This document shows positions 15,926 to 22,316 of a DNA stretch of 23,566 nt, one piece after another. The DNA is taken from assembly GCA_964390805.1 (NCBI GenBank), contig CAYMKL010000106.1, forward strand, positions 1 to 23,566, written 5' to 3'. Position numbers and translations under genes: made by a program. Under the pieces are notes generated by a model that saw only the letters and a program-made list of their open reading frames with translations, was not told the origin of the DNA and did not search any database. Source of the DNA: CAYMKL01 sp964390805 (GTDB lineage: Bacteria; Chloroflexota; Anaerolineae; VGOG01). Each line of letters opens with the position of its first letter. Position 1 is the first letter of the stretch.

Positions 15926-16306
15926 ATGTTAAAGAAGCGATGGTGGGGGAAGATGCTTCCCCGAAGAATGGCGTTGCTACTGTTGCTCATGGTGAGCGCT
16001 GTGTTCCTTACCGGCTGCCTGTACGTTTTCAACTACGTGGGGTGCAGGGTAACTCTTCATTTTCCAGCCTCTACCAATTGCGGAACCGTGACCATCGCAA
16101 ACGGAGGGACGACACAATGTATCTTCCCTAGCCCGGGCAGGTATTCTTGGACTGCCGACCGCAGCAGTTGTTGTGGGTCAGGGTCAGGGACAGTAGACGT
16201 CCCCGGATGGATACTCTTCACATGCGGGCAGGATCAACTGCAAATCGAATCTGGAACCTCGCAGGATGTGGAGGAGCACCCCGCGCTGCTAACAATCGGA
16301 TTCTGA
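15926..16306 (+). CDS. Small cysteine-rich lipoprotein of unknown function
   Basis: This 126-residue protein has a lipoprotein signal peptide: basic start MLKKRWWGK, hydrophobic core MALLLLLMVSAVF and lipobox LTGC (C31 would be lipidated). The mature part is short, beta-rich and Cys-containing, with TIANGGTTQC, FPSPGRYSWTA and a SSCCGSGSG stretch. It is reminiscent of small secreted Ig-like modules, but I cannot name a family. An ideal ribosome-binding site, AAAGGAGGT (15911-15919), lies 6 nt before the ATG, and a perfect promoter lies 0.2 kb upstream, so it is probably well expressed. It opens the protease island, and a hairpin terminator follows 65 nt after the stop. Confidence 0.75.
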   Translation: MLKKRWWGKMLPRRMALLLLLMVSAVFLTGCLYVFNYVGCRVTLHFPASTNCGTVTIANGGTTQCIFPSPGRYSWTADRSSCCGSGSGTVDVPGWILFTCGQDQLQIESGTSQDVEEHPALLTIGF

Positions 16307-16371
16307 GATCGGCCGTTGCTTAGACCAGGTAGTGACGTGTGCGTGCAGTCCCCCAATGCGGCCCCGACGAC

Positions 16372-16412
16372 CAACGCTCAGGGTATGAGACTGGTCCACA
16401 CTCTGAGCGTTG
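16372..16412 (+). terminator. Hairpin terminator after the lipoprotein gene
   Basis: CAACGCTCAG (16372-16381) pairs perfectly with CTGAGCGTTG (16403-16412), a 10-bp stem with a 21-nt loop. A pyrimidine-rich tail (CATTTCGTCTTCTCGTCC) follows. The outer bases GACGA/TCGTC could extend the pairing. Confidence 0.6.
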
Positions 16413-16454
16413 CATTTCGTCTTCTCGTCCAACCAGAGGCTGTACGATGTGTAG

Positions 16455-16739
16455 TTGGGGGAACGAAACTTGTCTGCGAAGCTGAAATCGAGCCTGGTCA
16501 TCGTACTGGTTACTCTTCGCCTCGACACCGACTTGGGTGATGAGGTTGCCTATGATGGTGTTGAAGGGGTGATAATAGATGCCAATCAGAGCCTGGTAAT
16601 CTGCGCTTTCCGGGGTCCAACCCAGCAGGCCAGACAGGGCCTCGTCGAGCGTTGGCCGAAGCTGTATCCCACCTATGACCTGGAAGTGGATCGGGTTAAC
16701 AGAGTTGTCGTCACCATCGAGGGGCAGGCTCTGGAATGA
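16455..16739 (+). CDS. Small hypothetical protein (start uncertain)
   Basis: I do not recognise this 94-codon frame. Codon choice is coding-like (many G-first, G/C-ending codons), and the product LDTDLGDEVAYDGVEGVIID...LVERWPKLYPTYDLEVDRVNRVVVTIEG looks like a small folded domain. Only TTG starts are available (16455, or 16470 with GGGGGA upstream), directly after an in-frame TAG, so it may be a fragment of a longer lost gene. The codon-aligned frame on the opposite strand is also open over most of this region but has no start codon, and I treat it as a shadow. It ends 52 nt before the carboxypeptidase gene. Confidence 0.4.
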   Translation: MGERNLSAKLKSSLVIVLVTLRLDTDLGDEVAYDGVEGVIIDANQSLVICAFRGPTQQARQGLVERWPKLYPTYDLEVDRVNRVVVTIEGQALE

Positions 16740-16791
16740 AGCCTGATCACCTGACGCTAGACTCAGACCATCGCTACAACGGGGAAGTTAC

Positions 16792-18711
16792 ATGAGGCGG
16801 TCCGTTGTAATACTGATAATCTGCTTAATTCTGCTGTGTCTCACGAGCTCATTCATAGTCGGGGCCCATGAGAAAGCTATCCTTGTGATGGTCAACGCAG
16901 CCACGCGTGAACAAAGGACAGAGGTTGCCAATGTGGGGGTTGCCATCGAGGAGGTCCGAAGCGCCTACGTGCTGGGCTATGCCCTCCCCAGCGAGATAGC
17001 CCAACTCCAAGCCATGGGCTACGTCGTCGAACCCATCTATCGGGCGTCAGATTTTCCCCGCCAGGATGCTGACTATCACAACTACGACGAGATGATGGCG
17101 GAGCTGAATCAGACGGCCACGGACCACGCAGATATTGTGGATCTGTTCAGCATCGGCCAAACCTGGGAAGGAAGAGAGCTCTGGACGGTCAAGATCAGTG
17201 ACAACCCCAAAGTTGACGAAGACGAGACAGAGGTGCTGTACATAGGCCATCAACACGCTCGGGAGCATCTGACCGTGGAGATGACGTTGTTCATCGTTAA
17301 CTACCTGACCAATAGCTATGGAATATCTGATCGGGCCACGAATCTTGTCAACAGCCGAGAAATCTATGTCGTAGTCGATGCGAACCCAGATGGTGGGGAA
17401 TATGACATTGCTACTGGCGCCTACCGATACTGGCGCAAGAACCGCCGTGACAACCGTTATGGCACCTATGGCGTCGATCTCAACAGGAATTGGGGCTACA
17501 TGTTCGACCGTGGAGGTGCTAGCGATAACCCGGCCAGTGATACCTACCATGGCCCCTATGCCTTCTCGGAGCCAGAAACACGGGCTATCCGCGACTTTGT
17601 GGCCAACCATCCAGACATAACGGTATCGCTCGATTTTCACACCTACGGCGAACTGGTGTTATGGCCCTACGGCTACACATTTGCCGACGTCCCGCCGGAC
17701 ATGAACGCAACGGATCACCAGGTTTTTGTCATCATGGGGCAGGGTATGGCCTCAACCAATGGCTATACCCCCATGCAGGCCAGTGACCTGTACATAGCCA
17801 GTGGCACCTGTGTCGACTGGATGTACGGAGTACATGGCATCTTTGCTTTCACTTTCGAGATGTATCCCGAGACCTCGCCGCCGGGTTTCTATCCTGACGA
17901 TGAGGTCATTCCCAGGGAGATGCTTCGCAACCTCGAAGCGGTTTTGTTCAGCGCTGAGGTGGCGGATGACCCCTACCAAGTGGTGGGCCAGCCCATGCTG
18001 CAAGCCGATCCCAAGACCCTGTTCTTCACAGCCGTAGAAGGGGCTCCACCTCCTCAATCCCAAAACATCGCGATCACCAACATGGGCGCTGGCACGGTGG
18101 ATTGGACAGCCACCACCGGTGTTTCCTGGATAAGCATGCGCCCCAACTCAGGCACGACGCCCTCAACAATGGCCGTGTGGGTGGACATCACCGATCTGTC
18201 CCCGAACACATATACAGGTACGATCACCGTCACTGCGGCGACGCCAGGCACATTGGCCAGCCCTCAGACGATCGAGGTTACGCTTGCCGTGGTACGGTGC
18301 CAGGCAACCGTCGCTCTTGAGGGAGAGGCATCGGCAGAAGATGATCTGGCCACGCTGAGACGGCTGCGGGACGAGGTTCTGGTTGCAAGCTCCATGGGCA
18401 GCCAATACACGGAACTCTACTACAAACACTCATCTGAGGTCGTCAAGATCCTGTTAATGGATAAGCGGCTTAGGTTGCGGACTGCAAAAGTTATCCAGGA
18501 GCTAATGCCCGGCATCCGAGCACTCCTACACGAGCCCGGTGGGCATGAAGTGGTCCTCACCCGAAGGCTGTCAAGAGAAATCGACAGCCTGTTGGAAGCT
18601 CTCGCCAACAAGGCCGGCCCAGAGTTGCGGCATGTGATCAAGGGGATTCGTGATGAACTCAGAAGTTGGCAGGGCAAGACATTGCCGCAAATATGGGCCG
18701 AAGTAGGATAG
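16792..18711 (+). CDS. Secreted M14 zinc carboxypeptidase with BACON-like domain and C-terminal CFI-box-like domain
   Basis: A 639-residue exported peptidase. The signal peptide covers residues 1-25 and a propeptide-like segment runs to about 95. The M14 catalytic domain (about 97-385) has zinc ligands in HARE (H155, E158) and H283 (DFHTYGE). Substrate residues lie in DLNRNW (N231, R232), and the catalytic Glu is E356 in FTFEMYPE. All residues for removal of C-terminal amino acids from peptides are present. Residues 405-500 look like a BACON/Ig-like domain (GVSWISMRPNSGTTP). From C503 to the end is a helical domain starting CQATVALEGE that is clearly homologous to the end of the papain-like protease 0.8 kb downstream. 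GGGGAAG sits 4 nt before the ATG. It is probably secreted or held at the cell surface. Confidence 0.93.
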   Translation: MRRSVVILIICLILLCLTSSFIVGAHEKAILVMVNAATREQRTEVANVGVAIEEVRSAYVLGYALPSEIAQLQAMGYVVEPIYRASDFPRQDADYHNYDEMMAELNQTATDHADIVDLFSIGQTWEGRELWTVKISDNPKVDEDETEVLYIGHQHAREHLTVEMTLFIVNYLTNSYGISDRATNLVNSREIYVVVDANPDGGEYDIATGAYRYWRKNRRDNRYGTYGVDLNRNWGYMFDRGGASDNPASDTYHGPYAFSEPETRAIRDFVANHPDITVSLDFHTYGELVLWPYGYTFADVPPDMNATDHQVFVIMGQGMASTNGYTPMQASDLYIASGTCVDWMYGVHGIFAFTFEMYPETSPPGFYPDDEVIPREMLRNLEAVLFSAEVADDPYQVVGQPMLQADPKTLFFTAVEGAPPPQSQNIAITNMGAGTVDWTATTGVSWISMRPNSGTTPSTMAVWVDITDLSPNTYTGTITVTAATPGTLASPQTIEVTLAVVRCQATVALEGEASAEDDLATLRRLRDEVLVASSMGSQYTELYYKHSSEVVKILLMDKRLRLRTAKVIQELMPGIRALLHEPGGHEVVLTRRLSREIDSLLEALANKAGPELRHVIKGIRDELRSWQGKTLPQIWAEVG

Positions 18712-18716
18712 ATGGG

Positions 18717-18757
18717 ACGCGGGCACTGAGCCTTCTTGGCTGCTGCGGTGCTCGCGT
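18717..18757 (+). terminator. Hairpin after the carboxypeptidase gene
   Basis: ACGCGGGCAC (18717-18726) pairs with GTGCTCGCGT (18748-18757), ten pairs including one G-U. A nested AGCC/GGCT stem lies in the loop. It begins 5 nt after the stop codon. There is no T-run, so efficiency is uncertain. Confidence 0.5.
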
Positions 18758-18786
18758 TGCACGCTAATTGGTCGGTCTGATACTAT
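18757..18786 (+). promoter_or_regulatory. Candidate promoter of the Kazal lipoprotein gene
   Basis: TTGCAC (18757-18762) and TACTAT (18781-18786) are spaced by 18 nt. Both hexamers are imperfect. The TACTAT belongs to the ACTATCAA word that also occurs before two other genes of this island. Confidence 0.4.
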
Positions 18787-18811
18787 CAAGGGATGAAAGG
18801 AGAAGTCCACA

Positions 18812-19111
18812 ATGACGAAGAGAAGCAACAAGGTACTATCCGTGTGTCTGGCTGTACTGGCCTGCGCCCTTTTGACCCTTGTTACGGGATGTGGCCACTT
18901 TTGCCGTAGCCCTGAGGATTGTGACGGAGCGCCCTGTCATAGGCCGGGCTGTCCGACCCCGCCAATAGGCATCTGCGGGGACGAACCGCTTTTTTGTATC
19001 CAGATTTGGGATCCTGTCTGCGGTTGTGATGGCTTCACCTACAGCAATGCCTGCTTTGCCGGCGCCGCTGGTGTTTGGGTCGCCTGCGACGGGGAATGTC
19101 CCTGTCCATAG
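18812..19111 (+). CDS. Kazal-domain lipoprotein (putative protease inhibitor)
   Basis: A 99-residue protein with a lipoprotein signal peptide (lipobox VTGC, C27 lipidated). A Cys-rich spacer is followed by a Kazal-type domain: C-IQIWDPVCGCDGFTYSN-AC-FAGAAG-...-C-DGEC. The core PVCGCDGFTYSNAC is the classical Kazal signature, typical of serine protease inhibitors and follistatin-like modules. The reactive-site residue lies just before IWDPVC, but its target cannot be read. The gene lies between a metallocarboxypeptidase and a papain-like protease, neither a serine protease, so it might protect the cell against other proteases or be a binding module. A Shine-Dalgarno sequence (AAAGGAGAA) lies 7 nt before the ATG. 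Confidence 0.85.
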   Translation: MTKRSNKVLSVCLAVLACALLTLVTGCGHFCRSPEDCDGAPCHRPGCPTPPIGICGDEPLFCIQIWDPVCGCDGFTYSNACFAGAAGVWVACDGECPCP

Positions 19112-19440
19112 TGCAGGACTTAGACAGTTGGTGCATGAAGGTCAAAACAGTGTGGCAGAGCGGGACGTGATAGATCCAACCGACGATTCCCTGGTAGGTG
19201 CTAACGTGAAAGTCCTTGGGGCCTATGTCCTGTTTGCCCTCCCGATGGAGAACCTCACATGACCAGCGAAGATCCCAAGCCTTGACAATGTTGATGTATG
19301 TCCAGGAGGGGTCTGGGCAGACCAAAACCTTTTCTCCCTTCTTCCTTCTTGCACATCCTCATCGTTATGACAAGGCAAGGTGTAGGGCCTGGAGGCCCAG
19401 GGCCGAGGAGGCTGCGTACGCGGCCGGCGATGTCGTAGAG
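19110..19440 (-). pseudogene. Decayed DDE transposase remnant (IS4/IS701-like C-terminal part)
   Basis: Reading the minus strand from about 19340 to 19110 gives EKVLVCPDPSWTYINIVKAW, then DLRWSCEVLHREGKQDIGPK and DFHVSTYQGIVGWIYHVPLC. This matches the C-terminal block of DDE transposases of the IS4/IS701 type (I-V-x-x-Y/W-x-x-RW-x-x-E-V-x-x-x-x-K-Q-x-x-G), which includes the last catalytic Glu. Upstream the frame is broken by TAA and TGA. Related sequence (LYDIAGRVRSLLG, CLVITMRM) continues in another frame, so a frameshift lies near 19335. The N-terminal part, with the first two Asp residues, and any terminal inverted repeats are not found. It occupies the gap between the inhibitor and the papain-like protease genes and marks an old insertion. 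Confidence 0.65.
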
Positions 19441-19461
19441 CGACTGGATGGAGAGCGCCGC

Positions 19462-19490
19462 TTGACAATTCGTCAGAGTGATGATAGACT
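19462..19490 (+). promoter_or_regulatory. Candidate promoter P1 of the papain-like protease gene
   Basis: TTGACA (19462-19467) is a perfect -35 hexamer; TAGACT (19485-19490), 17 nt downstream, is an acceptable -10. It lies about 55 nt before the protease start, at the edge of the transposase remnant. Confidence 0.5.
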
Positions 19491-19494
19491 TCAT

Positions 19495-19523
19495 TTGAAC
19501 GATGCCAGTCTTTGGAATACTAT
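19495..19523 (+). promoter_or_regulatory. Candidate promoter P2 of the papain-like protease gene
   Basis: TTGAAC (19495-19500) and TACTAT (19518-19523) are separated by exactly 17 nt. Transcription from it would give a leader of only about 17 nt before ATG 19547, just enough to hold the ribosome-binding site. It overlaps the shared ACTATCAA word. Confidence 0.4.
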
Positions 19524-19546
19524 CAATCCGAATTAAGGAGGGTATT

Positions 19547-20929
19547 ATGAGCGGCAGAAAGAACATGAGAATAGCAGCGATATTGATAACGGCGATCATG
19601 ATGTTATCAGTCTTCGCTATGGCAGCGGTGGGAGCGGGCAATGGCGATCATGAGCTGGAGACTAGGTTAAGAGCCATCCGGAGGGCAATAGGGGAGAAGG
19701 GTGCTCGGTGGGAGGCGGGTGAAACTTCGCTCTCTACGCTTTCCGATGAAGATTTTAGGAGGATGTTGGGAGCAAAGCCTGTGCTTCCCGAGGAGGCAGA
19801 GGAGGAAGCCCAGAAAGCACAGGAGGGCCAACCGAGCCAAATTGACTGGCGGAATAAGGACGGAAAGGATTGGACAACGCCCATCAGGGATCAGGGGCCG
19901 TGTGGAAGCTGCGTGGCATTTGGAACTCTGGGCGCTTTCGAATCGCTGCTAGATATCTGGCAGGACAATCCCGACTACAATTGGGATGGCTCGGAAGCAC
20001 ACCTCTTTTGGTGTGGAGGCGGAACATGCGAGGAGGGATGGACCCTACCAGAAGCTGTGGGCTATCTGATGATCAACGGAGTCCCTGATGAAGCATGTTG
20101 GCCCTACCCATCCACTTCCTACGATTGGCCGTGCGGGACCACCTGTCCGGATTGGCGAGAGAGAGCAAGAAGGATTTCGGACTCGTCTGCAGTTTGGGGT
20201 GGCTCTTTGATGAAGACCCATTTGCTTGATGGTCCAATACTAGCTTCTTTCGATGTCTACGAGGATTTCAGGGATTACACCGGGGGAATCTACGAGCACG
20301 TCTGGGGAGGCTATTTGGGCGGTCACGCGGTCGCCATAGTTGGATACAACGATGTGGAAGACTATTGGATTGTCAAGAATAGCTGGGGCACAGGCTGGGG
20401 CGAGACCGGGTGGTTCAAGATAAGATATGGAGAGTGTAATATCGATAGTTACCTGTCGTATGCTATGACGGTGTGCCCCGCAACCGCCACCTTGGAGGGA
20501 GAATCCAAGGAGAGCGACCTCGATCTTCTGAGGAGGTTCAGGGATGAGGTCCTGTCCACCAGCCCCATGGGTAGGAAATATGCAAGGCTCTACTACAAGT
20601 ACGCCCCCGAGCTCACTTGGCTCCTTCTCTCGGATGTGGAGCTCAGGGCGCGAAGCAGGGAGATGCTGGAGAGACTCATGCCCGGCTTCCGGGGGCTTTT
20701 GCACGGAGGCGTTAGGCAGGAGATGGTCCTCACTGAGGAGATGGTGGAGGAGATCGAGGCCCTGCTAAGCGATTTCGCTGTGAAGGCCAGCCCAGGGCTG
20801 CAGGCTGTGGTCAAGGAGATGGAAGGGCATCTCGTAGACTTCGAGGGCAAGACACTTGAGGACATAAGATTGCTCACTTCAACCGAAGCCGAACGTTGGC
20901 CCCGACCAGGCTGGAGGAGTGAGCGCTAG
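19547..20929 (+). CDS. Secreted papain-family (C1A) cysteine protease with C-terminal CFI-box-like domain
   Basis: A 460-residue protein with a signal peptide (IAAILITAIMMLSVFAMAAVGA). A propeptide-like charged helical stretch covers about 32-95 (LETRLRAIRRAIGEKGARWE). The papain domain starts IDWRNKDGKDWTTPIRDQGP. Catalytic residues are complete: oxyanion Q116, nucleophile C122 in CGSC, H260 in GGHAVAIVGY and N278 in NSWGTGWGE. From C310 (CPATATLEGE) to the end is the helical domain shared with the M14 carboxypeptidase. It is an extracellular endopeptidase, probably self-activating by removal of the propeptide. The frame is open upstream to a GTG/ATG near 19502, but ATG 19547 has AAGGAGGG directly before it and begins the signal peptide. 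A terminator follows 51 nt after the stop. Confidence 0.93.
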   Translation: MSGRKNMRIAAILITAIMMLSVFAMAAVGAGNGDHELETRLRAIRRAIGEKGARWEAGETSLSTLSDEDFRRMLGAKPVLPEEAEEEAQKAQEGQPSQIDWRNKDGKDWTTPIRDQGPCGSCVAFGTLGAFESLLDIWQDNPDYNWDGSEAHLFWCGGGTCEEGWTLPEAVGYLMINGVPDEACWPYPSTSYDWPCGTTCPDWRERARRISDSSAVWGGSLMKTHLLDGPILASFDVYEDFRDYTGGIYEHVWGGYLGGHAVAIVGYNDVEDYWIVKNSWGTGWGETGWFKIRYGECNIDSYLSYAMTVCPATATLEGESKESDLDLLRRFRDEVLSTSPMGRKYARLYYKYAPELTWLLLSDVELRARSREMLERLMPGFRGLLHGGVRQEMVLTEEMVEEIEALLSDFAVKASPGLQAVVKEMEGHLVDFEGKTLEDIRLLTSTEAERWPRPGWRSER

Positions 20930-20980
20930 GCTGGCTACACCTGTGGTTCGAATCAGTCTGCGGTGCAATGTTTGAGGAAA

Positions 20981-21017
20981 CCCCGAGGGTGAGAATAGTC
21001 CTTGGGGCTTTCTTCTT
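20981..21017 (+). terminator. Intrinsic terminator after the papain-like protease gene
   Basis: CCCCGAGG (20981-20988) pairs with CCTTGGGG (21000-21007), including one G-U, with an 11-nt loop. A T-rich tail CTTTCTTCTT follows. Upstream AAA and downstream TTT could extend the stem. Confidence 0.65.
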
Positions 21018-21104
21018 GGCCGTTAAAGGGGAAAAGTGATACAAAGCGCGCATTTTGCCAAAGTGCTATCTCTATTTGTTACAACATCAACTCTGGGCTT
21101 GAAG

Positions 21105-21133
21105 TTGCATTTAAATCAAGCATGGGTTATAAT
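21105..21133 (+). promoter_or_regulatory. Sigma70-type promoter of the trmI gene cluster
   Basis: TTGCAT (21105-21110) and a perfect TATAAT (21128-21133) are separated by 17 nt in a locally A+T-rich patch. Transcription would begin near 21140, about 36 nt before the GTG start of trmI. This argues against the longer upstream open frame being translated. Confidence 0.75.
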
Positions 21134-21175
21134 GTTATACGCGGGGCAGGGTTTCGTCTGCCAGGAGGCGAGCCA

Positions 21176-21997
21176 GTGAGCGTAGCCAGGGAAAACGACC
21201 TGGTGCTCTTGATGAGCAGGGATAGAAAGAGCTTTATCGTGCGCCTGGAGTCAGGTGTCGAGCTGCAAACTCACAGGGGAGTGATAAGGCACGACGATCT
21301 CATTGACCAAGCTCTGGGCCGGGAAGTGCAGTCTCACCTGGGCTATCCCTTCCTCGTCCTGGAGCCCTCCACTCATGACCTGATCTTAGACCTCAAACGC
21401 ACTACTCAGATCATGTACCCCAAGGACATCGGCTATCTCTTGTTGAAGATGAATATCGGGCCTGGTAGCAGGGTGGTGGAGGCCGGCACCGGCAGCGGCG
21501 GTCTCACCCTGGCCCTGGCCCGGGCGGTGATGCCCACAGGACGGGTCCACTCCTACGAGGTGAGGCCCGACGTACTGAGTTTGGCCACCAAGAACCTGGA
21601 GAAGTTGGGCCTGCTCCCCTTTGTGGAGCTGAAGGAGCGGGACATCGCGGAAGGGTTCGATGAGGTGGATGCCGATGCCCTCTTTCTTGACCTGCGCTCG
21701 CCCTGGGAGTATCTGGCCCAGGCGTACGCGGCTCTCCAGAGCGGTGGTTTCTTTGGCGCCACTCTGCCTACGACCAACCAGGTGGTGCGCTTGATCAGGG
21801 CCCTACCAGAGCACGGGTTCTTTGCCGTCGAGGTCGAAGAGATGCTGCTGCGCCCCTACAAGGCCGTCCCTGGCCGCCTGCGGCCTATGGATCGGATGGT
21901 GGCCCACACGGGCTATCTCATCTTTGCCCGCAAGATAGAACGGGAGACTGATACTTCGGTTGCCCCTGAAGACGGCAGCTTGTCAACAAACGATTGA
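21176..21997 (+). CDS. trmI: tRNA (adenine(58)-N1)-methyltransferase TrmI
   Basis: A 273-residue SAM-dependent Rossmann-fold methyltransferase that makes m1A58 in the T-loop of tRNA. The N-terminal beta domain (1-60) contains the VRLESGVELQTHRGVIRHDDLID block. The linker has RTTQIMYPKDIGYLL, close to the family motif (R-x-x-Q-x-x-Y-x-K-D). The SAM motif I is E102-AGTGSG, and RVHSYEVRPD and DADALFLDLRSPWEYL are the downstream cofactor and active-site motifs. GTG 21176 is preferred: AGGAGG (21163-21168) lies 7 nt upstream, and a promoter covers the earlier part of the open frame. Length is normal for bacterial/archaeal TrmI. The stop nearly abuts the next gene. Confidence 0.93.
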   Translation: MSVARENDLVLLMSRDRKSFIVRLESGVELQTHRGVIRHDDLIDQALGREVQSHLGYPFLVLEPSTHDLILDLKRTTQIMYPKDIGYLLLKMNIGPGSRVVEAGTGSGGLTLALARAVMPTGRVHSYEVRPDVLSLATKNLEKLGLLPFVELKERDIAEGFDEVDADALFLDLRSPWEYLAQAYAALQSGGFFGATLPTTNQVVRLIRALPEHGFFAVEVEEMLLRPYKAVPGRLRPMDRMVAHTGYLIFARKIERETDTSVAPEDGSLSTND

Positions 21998-22020
21998 TCA
22001 AAAAGGAGAAAGAGACAGAT

Positions 22021-22308
22021 ATGGGTAAGGTTAGACGATTGGTGCTGGATGTTTTGAAGCCTCTTGAGCCTACTATCATTGAGCTAGCACAGCAGTTGAG
22101 CGAGCTCTCAGGGGTGGAAGCGGTCAACATCAGCATCTTCGAGATTGACCGTAGGGTGGAGAACGCCAAGATCACCATTGAGGGAGCCGATATCATCTAC
22201 GAGAGCGTAGTGGAGACGATCCAGGAGAATGGCGGCACGCTGCACTCCATTGACGAGGTGGTGGCGGGTAAGATCATCATCGAGGATGCAGTGACACCGC
22301 AGGACTGA
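22021..22308 (+). CDS. DUF211 family protein
   Basis: This 95-residue protein matches the DUF211 family almost end to end: MGKVRRLVLDVLKPLEPTII, SELSGVEAVNISIFEIDRRV, ENAKITIEGADI, and the conserved end IHSIDEVVAGK (here LHSIDEVVAGK). DUF211 proteins are small ferredoxin-fold proteins best known from archaea; their biochemical role is not settled. ATG 22021 gives the family N-terminus; AAGGAG (22003-22008) is 12 nt upstream, rather far. A TTG at 21994 overlapping the trmI stop would add nine residues. It sits 8 nt before a VIT-family gene, an arrangement I associate with archaeal genomes, so the two may work together. Confidence 0.85.
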   Translation: MGKVRRLVLDVLKPLEPTIIELAQQLSELSGVEAVNISIFEIDRRVENAKITIEGADIIYESVVETIQENGGTLHSIDEVVAGKIIIEDAVTPQD

Positions 22309-22316
22309 AAGCGTAG

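Noticed and set aside
15744..15932. 62-codon leader frame overlapping the lipoprotein start by 7 nt
   Set aside because: Poor ribosome-binding site and no recognisable product; it could be a leader peptide, but nothing beyond the overlap supports translation.
16320..16782. Long open frame on the minus strand opposite the small hypothetical gene
   Set aside because: It is codon-aligned with the + strand frame, where antisense stops are rare in G+C-rich coding DNA, and it has no start codon over most of its length; treated as a shadow.
19216..19536. 106-codon + strand frame before the papain-like protease
   Set aside because: It overlaps the transposase remnant and both candidate promoters, has low-complexity composition and no ribosome-binding site; the minus-strand transposase similarity explains the region better.
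20940..20975. GGTTCGAATC word resembling a tRNA T-loop
   Set aside because: The flanking bases cannot form a T-stem, and no anticodon or acceptor arms are found upstream, so it is not a tRNA.
21002..21175. N-terminal extension of TrmI by 58 codons
   Set aside because: The extension contains a good promoter (21105-21133) and overlaps the previous terminator; GTG 21176 has an ideal ribosome-binding site and gives the normal family length.
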